A stretch of DNA of 15,806 bases from an uncultured Oscillospiraceae bacterium. Lineage in GTDB: Bacteria; Bacillota; Clostridia; UBA1212; SIG427. Below the pieces are notes generated by a model that saw only the letters and a list, made by a program, of their open reading frames with translations, had not been told where the DNA came from and did no database searches. Each line of letters opens with the position of its first letter. Positions within the stretch are counted from its first letter, which is position 1. A program made the translations under genes and the position numbers. This document shows positions 7,666 through 14,185 of the stretch, one piece after another. The stretch spans positions 1-15,806 of the forward strand of contig CABQMV010000035.1 of the NCBI GenBank assembly GCA_902465325.1, written 5' to 3'.

Positions 7666-8332
7666 TTAACCGACCTCCAAAGAGAACATAAAGAATAACC
7701 AATACAATTTCATATACCGGATATAAAAAGTATACAAAGCCTGTGGGCTTCTTCATTCTAAAATTACTGATAAAAAGGACAGCGGTAACCAGGTACACGG
7801 CAACCAGAACAATTGAGGAAATCCTCCCCGGTATGGGACATGCTGCAGCTAGCAGAAACAGCACCGGAAAAAGAATTGCAGAAAAGGGAACCGGCATCCC
7901 CACAAATATCTTCGGCGCATTTTCATCTGTTTTTGTAATTTCCAGCGTGTTAAAGTATGCCAGCCGGATGCCGGCGCACAAAACATAAAAGATTAAAATG
8001 ATGCTGACAACCACTGCCGCTGCCGGTCCCCCTGCCAATAACGGCAATACCTTATTTCTCCCCATAGAAAACAGAAGAATCGCAGGCGTGACGCCGAAGC
8101 TGACCATGTCAGATACTGTATCAATCTGAACACCAAACACCTTTTCCGCCGGGGTCCGATTCTTGTCCATACGGGCAACAGGCCCATCAAAGCAGTCGCA
8201 AACACCAGACAGCATAAAAAGCATAACAGCTACCTGTACGTTGCCGCTGATCGCCAGTATACATGCCGCTATAGATGCCGCCAGTCCAGTCAGTGTAATG
8301 AAATTCGCCAGGTTATAATACCCAATAAACAT
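7658..8332 (-). CDS. pssA: CDP-diacylglycerol-serine O-phosphatidyltransferase
   Basis: A 224-residue CDP-alcohol phosphatidyltransferase with about six membrane helices. It makes phosphatidylserine from CDP-diacylglycerol and serine, which psd next to it decarboxylates. The signature is CDCFDGPVAR (45-54), then G67, D71 and D75 in FGVQIDTVSD. Between AR and G there are 12 residues instead of the classical 8; I believe this longer loop (DKNRTPAEK) is common in clostridial PssA. The ATG at 8332 follows AAGGGG by 6 bases and is preceded by a promoter at 8378-8406. An upstream in-frame ATG at 8464 precedes that promoter and is not used. FITLTG near the N terminus is the usual first-helix motif. 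Together the two genes supply phosphatidylethanolamine. Confidence 0.9.
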   Translation of the reverse strand: MFIGYYNLANFITLTGLAASIAACILAISGNVQVAVMLFMLSGVCDCFDGPVARMDKNRTPAEKVFGVQIDTVSDMVSFGVTPAILLFSMGRNKVLPLLAGGPAAAVVVSIILIFYVLCAGIRLAYFNTLEITKTDENAPKIFVGMPVPFSAILFPVLFLLAAACPIPGRISSIVLVAVYLVTAVLFISNFRMKKPTGFVYFLYPVYEIVLVILYVLFGGRLNG

Positions 8333-8377
8333 ACTTTGCCCCTTGCCTTTATCCTGTATCTTTGGGATACTTTGCTT

Positions 8378-8406
8378 ATTATAACAAAGCTGGTCCGTTT
8401 TGTATA
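8378..8406 (-). promoter_or_regulatory. promoter of the pssA-psd operon
   Basis: On the minus strand TGTTATAAT (8378-8386) is an extended -10 box. TATACA (8401-8406) lies 17 bases upstream as a partial -35 match (4 of 6). The predicted start gives a leader of about 40 bases before the ATG at 8332. Confidence 0.65.
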
Positions 8407-8479
8407 GCGGTAAATTCAGCCGGCTCCTTTCTGCACAAAAGGGGCTGAAAACAGGAAGAAACAATAAAACCGTGCGTCT

Positions 8480-9070
8480 CTACTTTAAAGATTTTCGGAC
8501 AACAACTCTCCCCGACCGTTCTGCCTGCATATAAAACCCGCATTTTTTGTACAGGGCAACCGAGCCTCTAAAATCAGTTTCCTCGGCATCAGAATTTCTG
8601 TCAACATAGGCTTCCACAAAATCAAAGCCTTCCGCAGCGGCATCCTGACAAACACGCTCCAGCAGTTTGACAGCAATGCCTTTTCTCCTCATGGCCGGCG
8701 CAATCAGAAAACAAAACACCGACTTAATTCGGACGCCTGCACAATCCTCCTCAATGGGCCAATAAGAACGCAAATAGCCAAGCCCGCCTCTGCACTCGGC
8801 ATTGGCATTGCACCAGCCCACAACTTGATGGTCCAAATAGGCAAGATAACCTTGTATGCTGCCCTCCCTGACAAATTGTGCAGCCCGTTCCCGCCTTTCC
8901 GCTGCTGTCGGAAACCAGTGAGGGCTGTTATCGGCATAAGAGGCATCGCTGCGCCAAGTTACACAGTAGCATTGATTTCCGTCTTCCTCCCCATTGTGAG
9001 GCGTTGTATCAAAAAAATGTATATAATCCTCCGCTAAATCCGGAGTCAGTCTGCGAATCTCTATATTCAC
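8480..9070 (-). CDS. GNAT family N-acetyltransferase
   Basis: A 196-residue GNAT enzyme that would transfer acetyl from acetyl-CoA to an amine. Motif A is visible as VFCFLIAPAMRRKGIAVKLLERV (118-140) with the R-R-K-G-I-A pyrophosphate loop at 128-133. Motif B follows near FVEAYVDRN and a C-terminal ALYKKCGFY segment (the usual LYxxxGF). The N-terminal half has a Cys/Trp-rich segment (CYCVTW, HWF) seen in an uncharacterised clostridial GNAT subgroup. The substrate is unknown. The start is GTG at 9070, with AGGAGG (9079-9084) 8 bases upstream and a consensus promoter before it. It stands alone: downstream is the separately promoted pssA operon, upstream the decayed region. Confidence 0.85.
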   Translation of the reverse strand: MNIEIRRLTPDLAEDYIHFFDTTPHNGEEDGNQCYCVTWRSDASYADNSPHWFPTAAERRERAAQFVREGSIQGYLAYLDHQVVGWCNANAECRGGLGYLRSYWPIEEDCAGVRIKSVFCFLIAPAMRRKGIAVKLLERVCQDAAAEGFDFVEAYVDRNSDAEETDFRGSVALYKKCGFYMQAERSGRVVVRKSLK

Positions 9071-9100
9071 AAAAGATTCCTCCTTTCTCTATATGCCAAT

Positions 9101-9129
9101 AATATAACAATCTGCCGACAGACTGTCAA
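9101..9129 (-). promoter_or_regulatory. consensus sigma-A promoter of the GNAT gene
   Basis: On the minus strand TTGACA (9124-9129), a 17-base spacer and TATATT (9101-9106). The predicted start is about 24 bases before the GTG at 9070. Confidence 0.85.
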
Positions 9130-9195
9130 CTACAGAGAAGGTTTTAAAAAAGCACAAGCATTTCATTTCTTTTAGCCTTTGTTAAATTTCGCCAT

Positions 9196-9495
9196 TTACT
9201 TTACCGTTTCCAAAATCTCATTATATACAACAAGTTTTACATTACCGATTTTATTTGCTTTATCTATACAGCCTTTAGTAAATCCTGTTTTAGCAAAAAG
9301 ATAAAAGTATTTATTCTTGTAGTTGAACAGTTCGCTGTGTTCAATAAGCTTTTCAAGAACGCCGACATCAACTTTTTCATTTGTCCATTTGTATTCAGCG
9401 AAAAGAGCAGTATTTTTGTCCTATTCGCCCATAATATCAATTTCTTTCTGATATGCATTTTCTTGTTTGTTCCCCACCAACGCCCAATGCAGCTC
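9196..9495 (-). pseudogene. decayed C-terminal fragment of an AAA-ATPase/DUF234-type gene
   Basis: Reading the minus strand in one frame gives about 100 codons interrupted by TAG at 9421-9423. Before the stop is LHWALVGNKQ...EIDIMGE; after it DKNTALFAEYKWTNEKVDVG, then LEKLIEHSELFNYKNKYFYLFAKTGFTKGC, ending near LETVK with TAA at 9196-9198. This is the C-terminal nuclease-like domain that follows the ATPase domain in the archaeal-type ATP-binding proteins with DUF234, with the usual W-x-G, EID, ECKW-like (here EYKW) and LFxKxGF blocks. The ATPase part is missing: a second TAG lies just upstream at 9496-9498 and no Walker A is seen. The family is of uncertain function and often travels in variable genome regions. 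It is a dead fragment unless the stop is suppressed. Confidence 0.8.
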
Positions 9496-9504
9496 CTAAC
9501 AAGA

Positions 9505-9529
9505 TATTTGTACTTTCGGAGTACAAATA
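9505..9529. repeat. perfect 10-bp inverted repeat, 5-base loop
   Basis: Arms TATTTGTACT and AGTACAAATA flank the loop TTCGG. No T-run follows on either strand, so it is not a typical terminator. It sits directly beside the broken end of the ATPase fragment, so it may be an element end or an operator. Function unknown. Confidence 0.6.
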
Positions 9530-9878
9530 CACCGCCCGCTAAGATAACACATACAAATTAAGGGCAGAAAAAACACAGTCTGCAAAGCGTTTTATTGCTT
9601 TATAAGCTGCCGAAAGTATTTGTCTGCTTATTCCTCAATACCGGAGAGGTACTTATATAAATTTTTTCCTTCTTTTATATTGTAGCAGGAGGTATTGCAA
9701 AATACGAACGTGCGAAGGAAGAAAAACAGACACCAATCTTTCGATTAATGTCTGCAAATCTCCCTGGCAATGCCGATTTTATGTAGTTTATAAATTACTG
9801 CCTCATAAAGGCTCAGCATAAACCTGCAATTTTTTGTTTTTTATCCATTGCTCTATCCGTCATTTTCAATGAGTTGCT
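9530..9878. other. gene-poor stretch with short hairpins
   Basis: No gene can be supported here. Both strands carry many stops. A short minus-strand frame starts near 9827 (MLSLYEAVIYKLHKIG...) and stops within about 25 codons, and a plus-strand frame with KYERAKEEKQTP near 9700 has no start. An imperfect hairpin lies at 9727-9754 (CAGACA/TGTCTG outer arms, AATC/GATT inner arms). The stretch may be remnants of mobile DNA, or hold the untranslated 3' end of the MerR gene. Confidence 0.5.
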
Positions 9879-12479
9879 CTATAAATTCTCATTAAGAATC
9901 CGCACGGCTTCATCCATATTTTCCGCAAATATACGTAGTCTGTCAGCAATTAATTTTCTTTTATTTACGTCTTGTAAGGCGGCAAGTGTAACATTAAATC
10001 CGCCTTCCAAATCCTCCAATCCGCCGTTTGCATAAGCGCTTTGCCTGGTAAAAATAGGTATAATTTGCGTAATAAAACCCAAGTCGGGATTCAGTTCCAA
10101 TGCCTTTAACAAAAAGTGCTTTGCTGCTACGGTGATTGTTTCAAAGTCACATACAAAGCTGGTATGTGTCTCCCACAAATCAACCTCTTCCTGTGTTTTT
10201 CCGTCATAAAAACCCTTTTCAATATCCTCAGCCCAGGCGCGGAAAGCTTCTGCTCCAAAACAGTACTTATCTGTCTGTGTAGTTAAGATTTCCGGCGCTT
10301 TTTTAACAGCCTCGCGATACAGATCGGCAAGATTTTTTTGTTCCTTTTTTTCTCCGATAAAAAGCCAACCCTTCATTTCATCGTCGGAAAAATATGCTTC
10401 GTCCAGAGAAAACCTATCAAAGTTATCATTGCACGGATATCTTTGCAGAAGAATATCCCCATGTTCCTCATACCCGCAAATTAGGCTGTATTTTCCCTTA
10501 AACTGTATAACCGGTATGCCCTTATCAATATAAGCCATCAGCGTCTGCCGGTACATTTCCTTATTTGATAAAAGTTGTTTCTTTGAAACATAGGTACAGG
10601 CATAACCCATTTTATCAAAGATACCCTCTATATAATCCGTATAGTCGTCATCATATAGAATATGATAATCGGAAACGCAATAACGGTCGCTGTAAAAGAG
10701 ACGGTTCTTAGGATATACCTGTGCAAAGCCATCTCCTGTAATGCCGGCAATAAGCCAATAACCATAATTCTTTTCGCCAAGACAATCCATGAGCCGTTGG
10801 CAGGAGCCATCAAAGGCAAAATTTTCGCCGCGTTCACCCACGCAAAAGGTTTGAATGTTGGAAATTTGATTGTTACTTTGTTTTGTTATCACAGTTAACT
10901 CTCCTTTCTTTATTTTTTTTATTTTTGTTTCAAGCTGTGATATTTTAATTTTTCGTATAAGAAAAGACATGTCCCCTCCGCCATTTATACGAACAGGATA
11001 TGAAGGCAATAGTTGAAAATCTGTTTTCATATATGGCAGATTTTTTACGCAAAGCCGTACCTCACCATTGATGATAACGGCAAAATGTTTTGGACCTACA
11101 ATCCACGAAACAACATTATATTCACTTTTTTTCACTTCTCCGCGATGGTGATAGGTAAAGGGATTCCCAAATACCGGCTGGTCAAATACGATCGCGTGCT
11201 TGGATAAGGCGGGATCCGGATTATTCTTTTCATTCACAGCCAACATACAATTGCCAAAATACATCCGGATTCCTTCGTCGGCATTTCCCGGTGACATATC
11301 ATACCTAAATTCAATATCCACGCGAAAAGGCAGCTTAACCTCAATATTAGTTGATAAATAGCGTGTTCCGACATAGGTTGAGAAAAGCGCTTCGTCCGTA
11401 GGCAAGGTTTCATATCGAATATACCCTCCATGTTCACTTATCGGCGTTAATTTGTCAAGGGACGCCTCGGCCTCCCATACAGCCGGGTTGGCCGATTCAA
11501 TCTCCGCAAGAGAAATGTCAGTCACTTCCTCCGGCAGGTCAAACAGCGCAGGATCAGGCAGCCGCTTTTTCACAGGCACAAACAAGCAAACCAACTCTCT
11601 TTTATCGTCAGGCGAAATTAAATTTTCCAGCATAACAGGATGGCGCAGATTGCCGTCATGGTTATAATCTATCTCATAAAACTTATTGCCGTCGAAACTG
11701 GATATGAGAAAAGGGAGCTGCTGGTTTAAATCCTCATCAAGATATACATGAATCGTCGCAAACAATCCGCCGTCAAAAACAAAGTCCAGATAGCAGCTGG
11801 TATTCATGAAATCATCGGGGATATGCAGGATTGTCACATCGTCCGTATTCGTTTGAAAATCGAACCGTTCATGCCTGCCCGGCTGGCCGGATGGAATATT
11901 CTGCTTTTGCACCCACCGCCAAAAACCGTCGATGTCCGACACTTTTGGTTCTTCCTTCAAGTAGGAGGATATGACACGCATCGCAGGTAAAGAAATGATG
12001 GCTGGTTGGGACGGCTTCGCCAGATTTTCACTCACCGTAGATAAATCCTTAAAGCTTACCGATTTACGCCCTTCCTTCGTTTCAATCCACTTGCTCATTT
12101 CATCATACAGTAGGGGAAGTGCTGAAATTTTTGTGATGCCGTTTTGAAGCATTGTCTGCAAAAATTCACTTACAATCTGTTTCAGCTCAGCCAGCGCGTT
12201 TTCTTCCTTTTCAATCGCATGAATACGGTTAACAAAAACTTCCACCACTGTGCTCATGTTGTCACTTTCATAAATACGAATAATATCCTTAATGGAAATC
12301 TGCATTTTGCGCAGTACCATAATTTGTTTTAACCGCTCAATGTTTTCTGCATCGTAATAGCGGTATTTTTCAAATTTAGTACGGACACTCTGAATCAGCC
12401 CTACTTGTTCATAATAGCGCAGGCTGCGGGAGGATATTCCAAGTTTGCTTGTAAGGTCTGTTATTTTAATTAAATCCAT
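9879..12479 (-). CDS. large multidomain MerR-family transcriptional regulator
   Basis: An 866-residue protein, far longer than the usual 120-300 for MerR regulators. Residues 1-72 are a MerR winged helix (TSKLGISSRSLRYYEQVGLI, then the YRYYD wing) followed by the dimerisation helix near 78-112. Residues about 160-308 resemble the GyrI/AraC-type effector-binding domain (PAMRVISSYL, LHIPDDF, YLDFVFDGG, LVCLFVPVKKR). Residues about 325-516 are beta-rich and look like a jelly-roll or concanavalin-like domain. Residues about 540-710 resemble a BtrH_N/C39-like papain-fold domain: FDGSC with C560, then YWLIAGITGDGFAQVY and GIPVIQF...LICGYEEHGD. No His stands at the expected catalytic position, so ligand binding is more likely than proteolysis. 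Residues 715-866 are helical. The ATG at 12479 follows AAAGGGG; the in-frame ATG at 12536 lies upstream of the promoter. The C-terminal assignments are by eye. Confidence 0.85.
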   Translation of the reverse strand: MDLIKITDLTSKLGISSRSLRYYEQVGLIQSVRTKFEKYRYYDAENIERLKQIMVLRKMQISIKDIIRIYESDNMSTVVEVFVNRIHAIEKEENALAELKQIVSEFLQTMLQNGITKISALPLLYDEMSKWIETKEGRKSVSFKDLSTVSENLAKPSQPAIISLPAMRVISSYLKEEPKVSDIDGFWRWVQKQNIPSGQPGRHERFDFQTNTDDVTILHIPDDFMNTSCYLDFVFDGGLFATIHVYLDEDLNQQLPFLISSFDGNKFYEIDYNHDGNLRHPVMLENLISPDDKRELVCLFVPVKKRLPDPALFDLPEEVTDISLAEIESANPAVWEAEASLDKLTPISEHGGYIRYETLPTDEALFSTYVGTRYLSTNIEVKLPFRVDIEFRYDMSPGNADEGIRMYFGNCMLAVNEKNNPDPALSKHAIVFDQPVFGNPFTYHHRGEVKKSEYNVVSWIVGPKHFAVIINGEVRLCVKNLPYMKTDFQLLPSYPVRINGGGDMSFLIRKIKISQLETKIKKIKKGELTVITKQSNNQISNIQTFCVGERGENFAFDGSCQRLMDCLGEKNYGYWLIAGITGDGFAQVYPKNRLFYSDRYCVSDYHILYDDDYTDYIEGIFDKMGYACTYVSKKQLLSNKEMYRQTLMAYIDKGIPVIQFKGKYSLICGYEEHGDILLQRYPCNDNFDRFSLDEAYFSDDEMKGWLFIGEKKEQKNLADLYREAVKKAPEILTTQTDKYCFGAEAFRAWAEDIEKGFYDGKTQEEVDLWETHTSFVCDFETITVAAKHFLLKALELNPDLGFITQIIPIFTRQSAYANGGLEDLEGGFNVTLAALQDVNKRKLIADRLRIFAENMDEAVRILNENL

Positions 12480-12502
12480 AAACGCACCCCTTTCTGGCTT
12501 GT

Positions 12503-12533
12503 ATTGTAGCACTTGACTGTGCGTCAATGTCAA
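12503..12533 (-). promoter_or_regulatory. MerR-type promoter and operator, self-regulation of the large MerR gene
   Basis: On the minus strand TTGACA (12528-12533) and TACAAT (12503-12508) are 19 bases apart, the over-long spacing typical of MerR-activated promoters. Inside the spacer is the perfect inverted repeat TTGAC-N5-GTCAA (12513-12527). The predicted start is about 17 bases before the ATG at 12479. This supports autoregulation. Confidence 0.8.
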
Positions 12534-12539
12534 CACGTT

Positions 12540-12794
12540 TATTGATAAATCAGCAGGATACTGTCATAAAGTTATATTTGTTCCTTTGTTGAAACGAAAG
12601 AGTCCTGTAAGGGCGCTCCCAATGTTGCGATAACGGCTCAAATACGCAAAAGAAATGCATATGCTCATACAACACAAAAAGCAGATGAAATAGCCGCAGA
12701 CGGAATATTGCGAGATACGAAGCATTAAAAATCGCAAAGCAGTTGAACATTAGTTAAACATTTTCTATGTTACAGCTAAAAACCTGCCAAAAAA
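12540..12794. other. intergenic stretch without a supported gene
   Basis: Between the MerR promoter and the tRNA terminator I see only short frames. A plus-strand run near 12640-12690 (RNAYAHTTQKADEIAADGILRD) and another frame near 12710 (ARYEALKIAKQLNIS) are protein-like but start-less and out of frame with each other, so they could be a relic of a small gene. No family is recognised. Confidence 0.4.
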
Positions 12795-12827
12795 AATAAC
12801 AAAAACCCCCGATATTTCGGGGGTTTT
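12795..12827 (-). terminator. intrinsic terminator of tRNA-Arg
   Basis: An 11-bp stem, AAAACCCCCGA (12802-12812) with TCGGGGGTTTT (12817-12827), and a 4-base loop. On the minus strand a T-rich run follows, so it ends tRNA transcription just after the CCA end. Confidence 0.85.
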
Positions 12828-12829
12828 GC

Positions 12830-12906
12830 TGGCGCGCCCGACAGGTTTCGAACCCACAACCTTCTGGTCCGTAGCCAGACGCTCTATCCAGTTGAGCTAC
12901 GGGCGC
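12830..12906 (-). tRNA. tRNA-Arg (anticodon ACG)
   Basis: A 77-base tRNA including an encoded CCA. The acceptor arms GCGCCCG (5' end at 12906) and CGGGCGC pair perfectly. The D-arm is GCTC/GAGC. The anticodon stem TCTGG/CCAGA holds the loop CTACGGA, giving anticodon ACG, normally edited to ICG to read CGU, CGC and CGA. The T-loop is TTCGAAA on a stem with several G-T pairs. The discriminator base is G. It has its own promoter and terminator. Confidence 0.95.
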
Positions 12907-12921
12907 ATATCCAGCCTGACT

Positions 12922-12950
12922 ATAATAAACCACCCGGGAAGGATTGTCAA
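12922..12950 (-). promoter_or_regulatory. promoter of tRNA-Arg
   Basis: On the minus strand TTGACA (12945-12950), a 17-base spacer and TATTAT (12922-12927), placing the start about 8-10 bases before the mature tRNA 5' end at 12906. Confidence 0.85.
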
Positions 12951-12976
12951 GAGAATCTTTCTCTGTTTTTTCAAAA

Positions 12977-13012
12977 TAAAAAAACGGCCGCAGAAGTCTG
13001 TCCGTGACCGTT
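12977..13012 (-). terminator. intrinsic terminator of the dehydrogenase gene
   Basis: On the minus strand AACGGTC...GGCCGTT forms the outer stem and CAGA/TCTG the inner stem (12983-13012), followed by seven Ts and then TATTTT. It lies about 23 bases after the TAA of the dehydrogenase gene. Confidence 0.8.
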
Positions 13013-13034
13013 GGTAATAAGCTGCTTATAAAGT

Positions 13035-13982
13035 TTAAATATCCAAAGAATCCAATACGTCCCGCATAGCCTTCCCGCTCTTCTGCAGCAAAGCCAGCTC
13101 TTCGTCTGTCAGCGGCGGATTCACAAATCCCTTGATTCCTTCCGAGCCTACAATACAGGGAAGGCTGATGCAGACGTCGTCTATTCCATACCGATTGTGA
13201 ATCAGTGTTGAAACCGGCAAAATAGAGTTGCTGTCTCCCAGCACACATTCGCAAATCCGTTTTACCGTAAGGGCAATCGCATAATAGGTGGCCCCTTTCC
13301 AGCCGATAATCCGTGCGCCGGAATTTCGTACCTGAGTCTCAATTTCTTCCAGGTCCTCTACTTTAAAGCTGCGGTATTCCTTACAGACGCTGCGGCAGTA
13401 TGTTTTTACATCCAAGCCGCCAATAGAAGTCAGAGACCAGGGAATCATAGAGGTGTCGCCATGCTCTCCAAATACATACGCATGAACATTTTTAGGGCTG
13501 ATCTTTAATCTGGCAGAAAGCTCAGAACGCAATCGGGAGGAATCCAGTAAAGTACCGGTTCCGATTACTTTATTTTCAGGCAGTCCGCAGGTTTTTGCAA
13601 TTGTATAGGTCAGAATGTCTACCGGGTTGCTTACCACAACATAAACCGCATTAGGAGCATATTTTGTTATTTCAGGCATTGCCTGTTTTAAAATATTTAC
13701 ATTGGCCTGCGCCAGGTCAATTCTTGTCTGCCCCGGCCGTCTGGCCATACCGAAAGTTACAATAACAATATCCGACCCGTTGATATCCGGATACTCCCCC
13801 TGATAAATATTAACCGGCGCGCTGTATGTAGTCCCCTGAAAAATATCCAGTGCCTCACCCTTTGCCTTATCCTTATTTATATCAATTAATGCAATTTCAG
13901 CTGCCAGGCCGCTAACAGTCAGCGTGTATGCAATAGTGGCCCCCACATTACCTGCTCCGATTATACTAACTTTCTTGCCCAC
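13035..13982 (-). CDS. ldh: L-lactate/malate-type dehydrogenase
   Basis: A complete 315-residue NAD-dependent 2-hydroxyacid dehydrogenase of the LDH/MDH superfamily. The Rossmann loop is GAGNVG (9-14) with D34 binding NAD. Catalytic residues are R87, N119, D147, R150 and H174 (in GEHGDTSMIPWS). The substrate-loop residue matching Gln102 of classical LDH is Arg81 (ARRPGQTR), the residue usual in malate dehydrogenases, while GATYYAIA is LDH-like. Pyruvate or oxaloacetate could be the substrate; lactate dehydrogenase is the likelier annotation because Arg at this site may also occur in clostridial LDHs. The start is GTG at 13982, with AAGGAGG 7 bases upstream. A Rex-like operator lies 68-85 bases upstream, and a terminator follows. 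It is monocistronic, and a paralogue's 3' end lies at 1-246. Confidence 0.88.
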   Translation of the reverse strand: MGKKVSIIGAGNVGATIAYTLTVSGLAAEIALIDINKDKAKGEALDIFQGTTYSAPVNIYQGEYPDINGSDIVIVTFGMARRPGQTRIDLAQANVNILKQAMPEITKYAPNAVYVVVSNPVDILTYTIAKTCGLPENKVIGTGTLLDSSRLRSELSARLKISPKNVHAYVFGEHGDTSMIPWSLTSIGGLDVKTYCRSVCKEYRSFKVEDLEEIETQVRNSGARIIGWKGATYYAIALTVKRICECVLGDSNSILPVSTLIHNRYGIDDVCISLPCIVGSEGIKGFVNPPLTDEELALLQKSGKAMRDVLDSLDI

Positions 13983-14015
13983 AACAAGACCTCCTTAAAG
14001 AATTGTTCGCTCCTT

Positions 14016-14044
14016 ATAATATAGTATGTATCTCAAAAAAGCAA
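14016..14044 (-). promoter_or_regulatory. likely promoter of the dehydrogenase gene
   Basis: On the minus strand TTGCTT (14039-14044) and TATTAT (14016-14021) are 17 bases apart. An alternative pair is TTGCTT at 14043-14048 with TATATT at 14018-14023, spaced 19. The exact boxes are uncertain in this AT-rich stretch. Confidence 0.5.
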
Positions 14045-14049
14045 GCAAT

Positions 14050-14067
14050 TGGTGAAAATTTTAACAA
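14050..14067. promoter_or_regulatory. Rex-like redox operator
   Basis: The plus-strand sequence TGGTGAAAATTTTAACAA matches the Rex consensus TTGTTAAnnnnTTAACAA at 12 of 14 defined positions, with one half-site perfect. It lies just upstream of the -35 region of the dehydrogenase gene. Rex binds such sites when NADH is low and represses ldh-type genes. The AT-rich setting lowers the weight of the match. Confidence 0.6.
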
Positions 14068-14119
14068 TTTTTTTATTCAGCGATTTCGCCCCTTTTTCTT
14101 TTATTGTTATTTATTATTT

Positions 14120-14152
14120 TTTATTGACAAACAATAAATCATCATGTATACT
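14120..14152 (+). promoter_or_regulatory. consensus promoter with palindromic operator, DUF2975-XRE operon
   Basis: TTGACA (14124-14129), a 17-base spacer and TATACT (14147-14152). A perfect inverted repeat TTTATTG-ACAAA-CAATAAA (14120-14138) covers the -35 box. A further direct copy of the half-site TTTATTG is at 14100-14106. The XRE protein of the operon is the natural candidate binder (inference). Confidence 0.75.
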
Positions 14153-14185
14153 GCCGTTATAAAAAGGAAAGGAGTCAACAGACTA

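Noticed and set aside
7714..8189. PssA signature with 12 instead of 8 residues between AR and G as a novel variant
   Set aside because: I believe the longer loop is typical of clostridial PssA; it is noted in the annotation only.
8405..8445. Hairpin CAGCC...GGCTG as a terminator for the GNAT gene
   Set aside because: It lacks a T-run and lies just upstream of the pssA promoter; support is too weak.
12830..12906. tRNA-Arg as an integration site for the neighbouring AT-rich segment
   Set aside because: No second copy of the tRNA 3' end is visible in the window and an intact terminator follows directly.
12754..13254. Minus-strand open frame of 166 codons
   Set aside because: It runs through tRNA-Arg, two terminators and the 3' end of the dehydrogenase gene in another frame; a shadow.
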